Below, one piece after another: positions 13,866-15,027 of a stretch of DNA of 15,027 nucleotides; the stretch's first letter is position 1; each line of letters begins with the position of its first letter. The translations under genes were made by a program, and so were the position numbers. Under the pieces are notes generated by a model. That model was not told where the DNA came from and ran no database searches. It saw only the letters and a program-made list of their open reading frames with translations. This DNA is from Acidobacteriaceae bacterium (lineage in GTDB: Bacteria > Acidobacteriota > Terriglobia > Terriglobales > Acidobacteriaceae). Where the stretch lies: assembly GCA_003135495.1 (NCBI GenBank), contig PLBX01000125.1, positions 2,941-17,967 on the forward strand, read 5' to 3'.

Positions 13866-15027
13866 TTAAAACAACTTCATCAAGCCGCTCGGCAGCAGAT
13901 CCGGGACAAGATAGTTCACCTTTTCGCCCGTGGAGCGCGCTACCGCCTCTGCTGCCAGATAGCCGCTGCGGACCGCGCCTTCCATGGTGGCAGGCCATCC
14001 TGTGGCGGTCCAATCGCCAGCCAAAAAAACTCGCGGCCACGCACTCGCTGGCTTGGGACGGTACTGGTCAATTCCCGGACGCGCCGAATATGTGGCGTGC
14101 ACTTCCTTGATGACCGTCGACTTCAATAACTTCGCTTCGCGCGAGGCGGGGAAAAACTCCTGCGCTTCTTTCAGAGCCATTTCGATAATCTCTGGCTTCG
14201 ATTTTTCGACCAGGCTGCGGGAGCAGCTCACGACGAACTCCACGTAGCTGCCATTGCCACTGTTATTTTCACGGGATTCGATGAGCCGTGATTTGTGAAA
14301 CATCCACTGAATCGTTCTGTCGAGAAGAACTGCGTGATCGAGATCGCTGATCTGGCGATCAAACCACAAATGGATTCCGGTGATCGGTGAAGTCGAGAAC
14401 TGACTGAGTTCGGCTGCTAAAGGCGACGACAGCGGGTCGTTTGGCAATAAACGCCCCAACACATCGAACGGAACAGCCATTACGAGAAAGTCGAATCGGC
14501 GCTCTTGTCCGTTCGCCATTACGACAACGCCAGAATCGTCCGCGCGAAAAGATTCCACGCCAGCGCGCAATTGAATATCTCCATCGCGGCCGCGGATGTA
14601 ATCTCCCGCCGTGCTGTACAGGTCGGTGAGCGGTACGGTTGGAATTCCCATTCGCCCGGCCGCCGCCGATTTGAGAAATGACTCGCGCACCACTTGCGCT
14701 GCGTAAGGGACCGAAACCTGATCGAGTTCCTCGTTTAATGCGCTGACCAGAATTGTCTTCCAGAATCGGTCGATAGCTTGCTCGGTTTGTCCATGGCGTT
14801 TTAGCCAGTCGAGGAACGACTCGCCAATATCTATTGGCGCGGAGGGAGCAAGCGCGGCCATGGCCCGACTGATTCCGAGCTTGTCGCGAAAGTTCAAGCA
14901 GTGAGCGCGAAGAAATGCTGGAGCGGTATGCAGTGGGGCGGGCAACGCGGAGGGAGAAATCTCCGAGGCGCGTCCTCCGGGCTCAAGGAAAGTCAGCTTT
15001 TCATACCAGCGAATTTTATCTTGCACT
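13866..15027 (-). CDS. hpnE: Squalene-pathway FAD enzyme HpnE (hydroxysqualene dehydroxylase), N-terminus outside the window
   Basis: HpnE is the last of the HpnC-HpnD-HpnE enzymes that turn farnesyl diphosphate into squalene, the hopanoid precursor. It removes the hydroxyl of hydroxysqualene using FAD. About 386 C-terminal residues are present; the N-terminal GxGxxG dinucleotide-binding fold should lie beyond the right edge, and the frame is open to the edge (the GTG at 15026 is internal). Visible family features are WYEKLTFLEP near the edge, DWLKRHGQTEQAIDRFWKTI, VRESFLKSAAAGRMGIPTVP, FDFLVMAVPFDVLGRLLP, ITGIHLWFDR, and the C-terminal FAD-binding segment VFLAGDWTATGWPATMEGAV followed by RSGYLAAEAV. 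This last segment identifies the amine-oxidase/phytoene-desaturase-like superfamily. hpnC and hpnD would be expected upstream, outside the window. The PilZ gene follows downstream. Confidence 0.92.
   Translation of the reverse strand, partial: VQDKIRWYEKLTFLEPGGRASEISPSALPAPLHTAPAFLRAHCLNFRDKLGISRAMAALAPSAPIDIGESFLDWLKRHGQTEQAIDRFWKTILVSALNEELDQVSVPYAAQVVRESFLKSAAAGRMGIPTVPLTDLYSTAGDYIRGRDGDIQLRAGVESFRADDSGVVVMANGQERRFDFLVMAVPFDVLGRLLPNDPLSSPLAAELSQFSTSPITGIHLWFDRQISDLDHAVLLDRTIQWMFHKSRLIESRENNSGNGSYVEFVVSCSRSLVEKSKPEIIEMALKEAQEFFPASREAKLLKSTVIKEVHATYSARPGIDQYRPKPASAWPRVFLAGDWTATGWPATMEGAVRSGYLAAEAVARSTGEKVNYLVPDLLPSGLMKLF

Noticed and set aside
13768..14040. Upstream extension of the PilZ reading frame to 14040
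   Set aside because: It overlaps the 3' end of hpnE in another frame and encodes Arg/Gly-rich residues typical of a shadow frame; the PilZ motif begins right after the ATG at 13767.

Overview
The window reads as a gene-dense chromosomal segment from a hopanoid-making Gram-negative-type bacterium, most likely an acidobacterium (Acidobacteriota, Terriglobia-like). This assignment is an inference. It rests on the hopanoid genes hpnJ and hpnE, outer-membrane efflux components, moderately high GC content with ATG/GTG starts, and short GC-rich palindromic repeats of a kind I associate with that phylum. I see no tRNA, rRNA, CRISPR array, transposase or phage gene. No gene-free stretch exceeds about 220 bases.

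Layout from left to right. uvrC (5' end outside the window) converges on a two-gene minus-strand unit: a Spinster-like MFS transporter followed by a membrane family-2 glycosyltransferase (HpnB-like at best). Divergent from these, with a good sigma70-type promoter, is a large GT-C (PMT/ArnT-type) membrane glycosyltransferase. It ends 3 bp from the convergent queF (preQ0 reductase, queuosine pathway). Divergent from queF is an export unit: an HlyD/RND-type periplasmic adaptor, an abutting secreted TPR protein, a possible 43-residue ORF, and a TolC-family outer-membrane channel. No ATPase or inner-membrane pump accompanies it.

Next comes hpnJ, the B12-binding radical SAM enzyme of composite hopanoid head-group synthesis, starting at an extended -10 promoter with almost no leader. 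A 74-base paired-hairpin repeat separates it from two overlapping four-helix SMR/DMT-type membrane genes. The right end is on the minus strand: a PilZ (c-di-GMP-binding) protein downstream of hpnE (squalene pathway; N-terminus outside the window).

The common theme is envelope lipid and glycan chemistry: squalene formation (hpnE), hopanoid head-group maturation (hpnJ), two membrane glycosyltransferases, possible lipid or sugar flippases (the SMR pair, the Spinster MFS) and an export channel. They do not form one operon, so cooperation is inferred.

The most unusual signal is at DNA level. Three unrelated genes (uvrC, the GT2 gene and the GT-C gene) carry GC-rich palindromic insertions in frame inside linker or loop regions. 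The uvrC insertion shares sequence with the intergenic paired-hairpin element after hpnJ. This resembles, by analogy only, the protein-embedded palindromic elements of Rickettsia.
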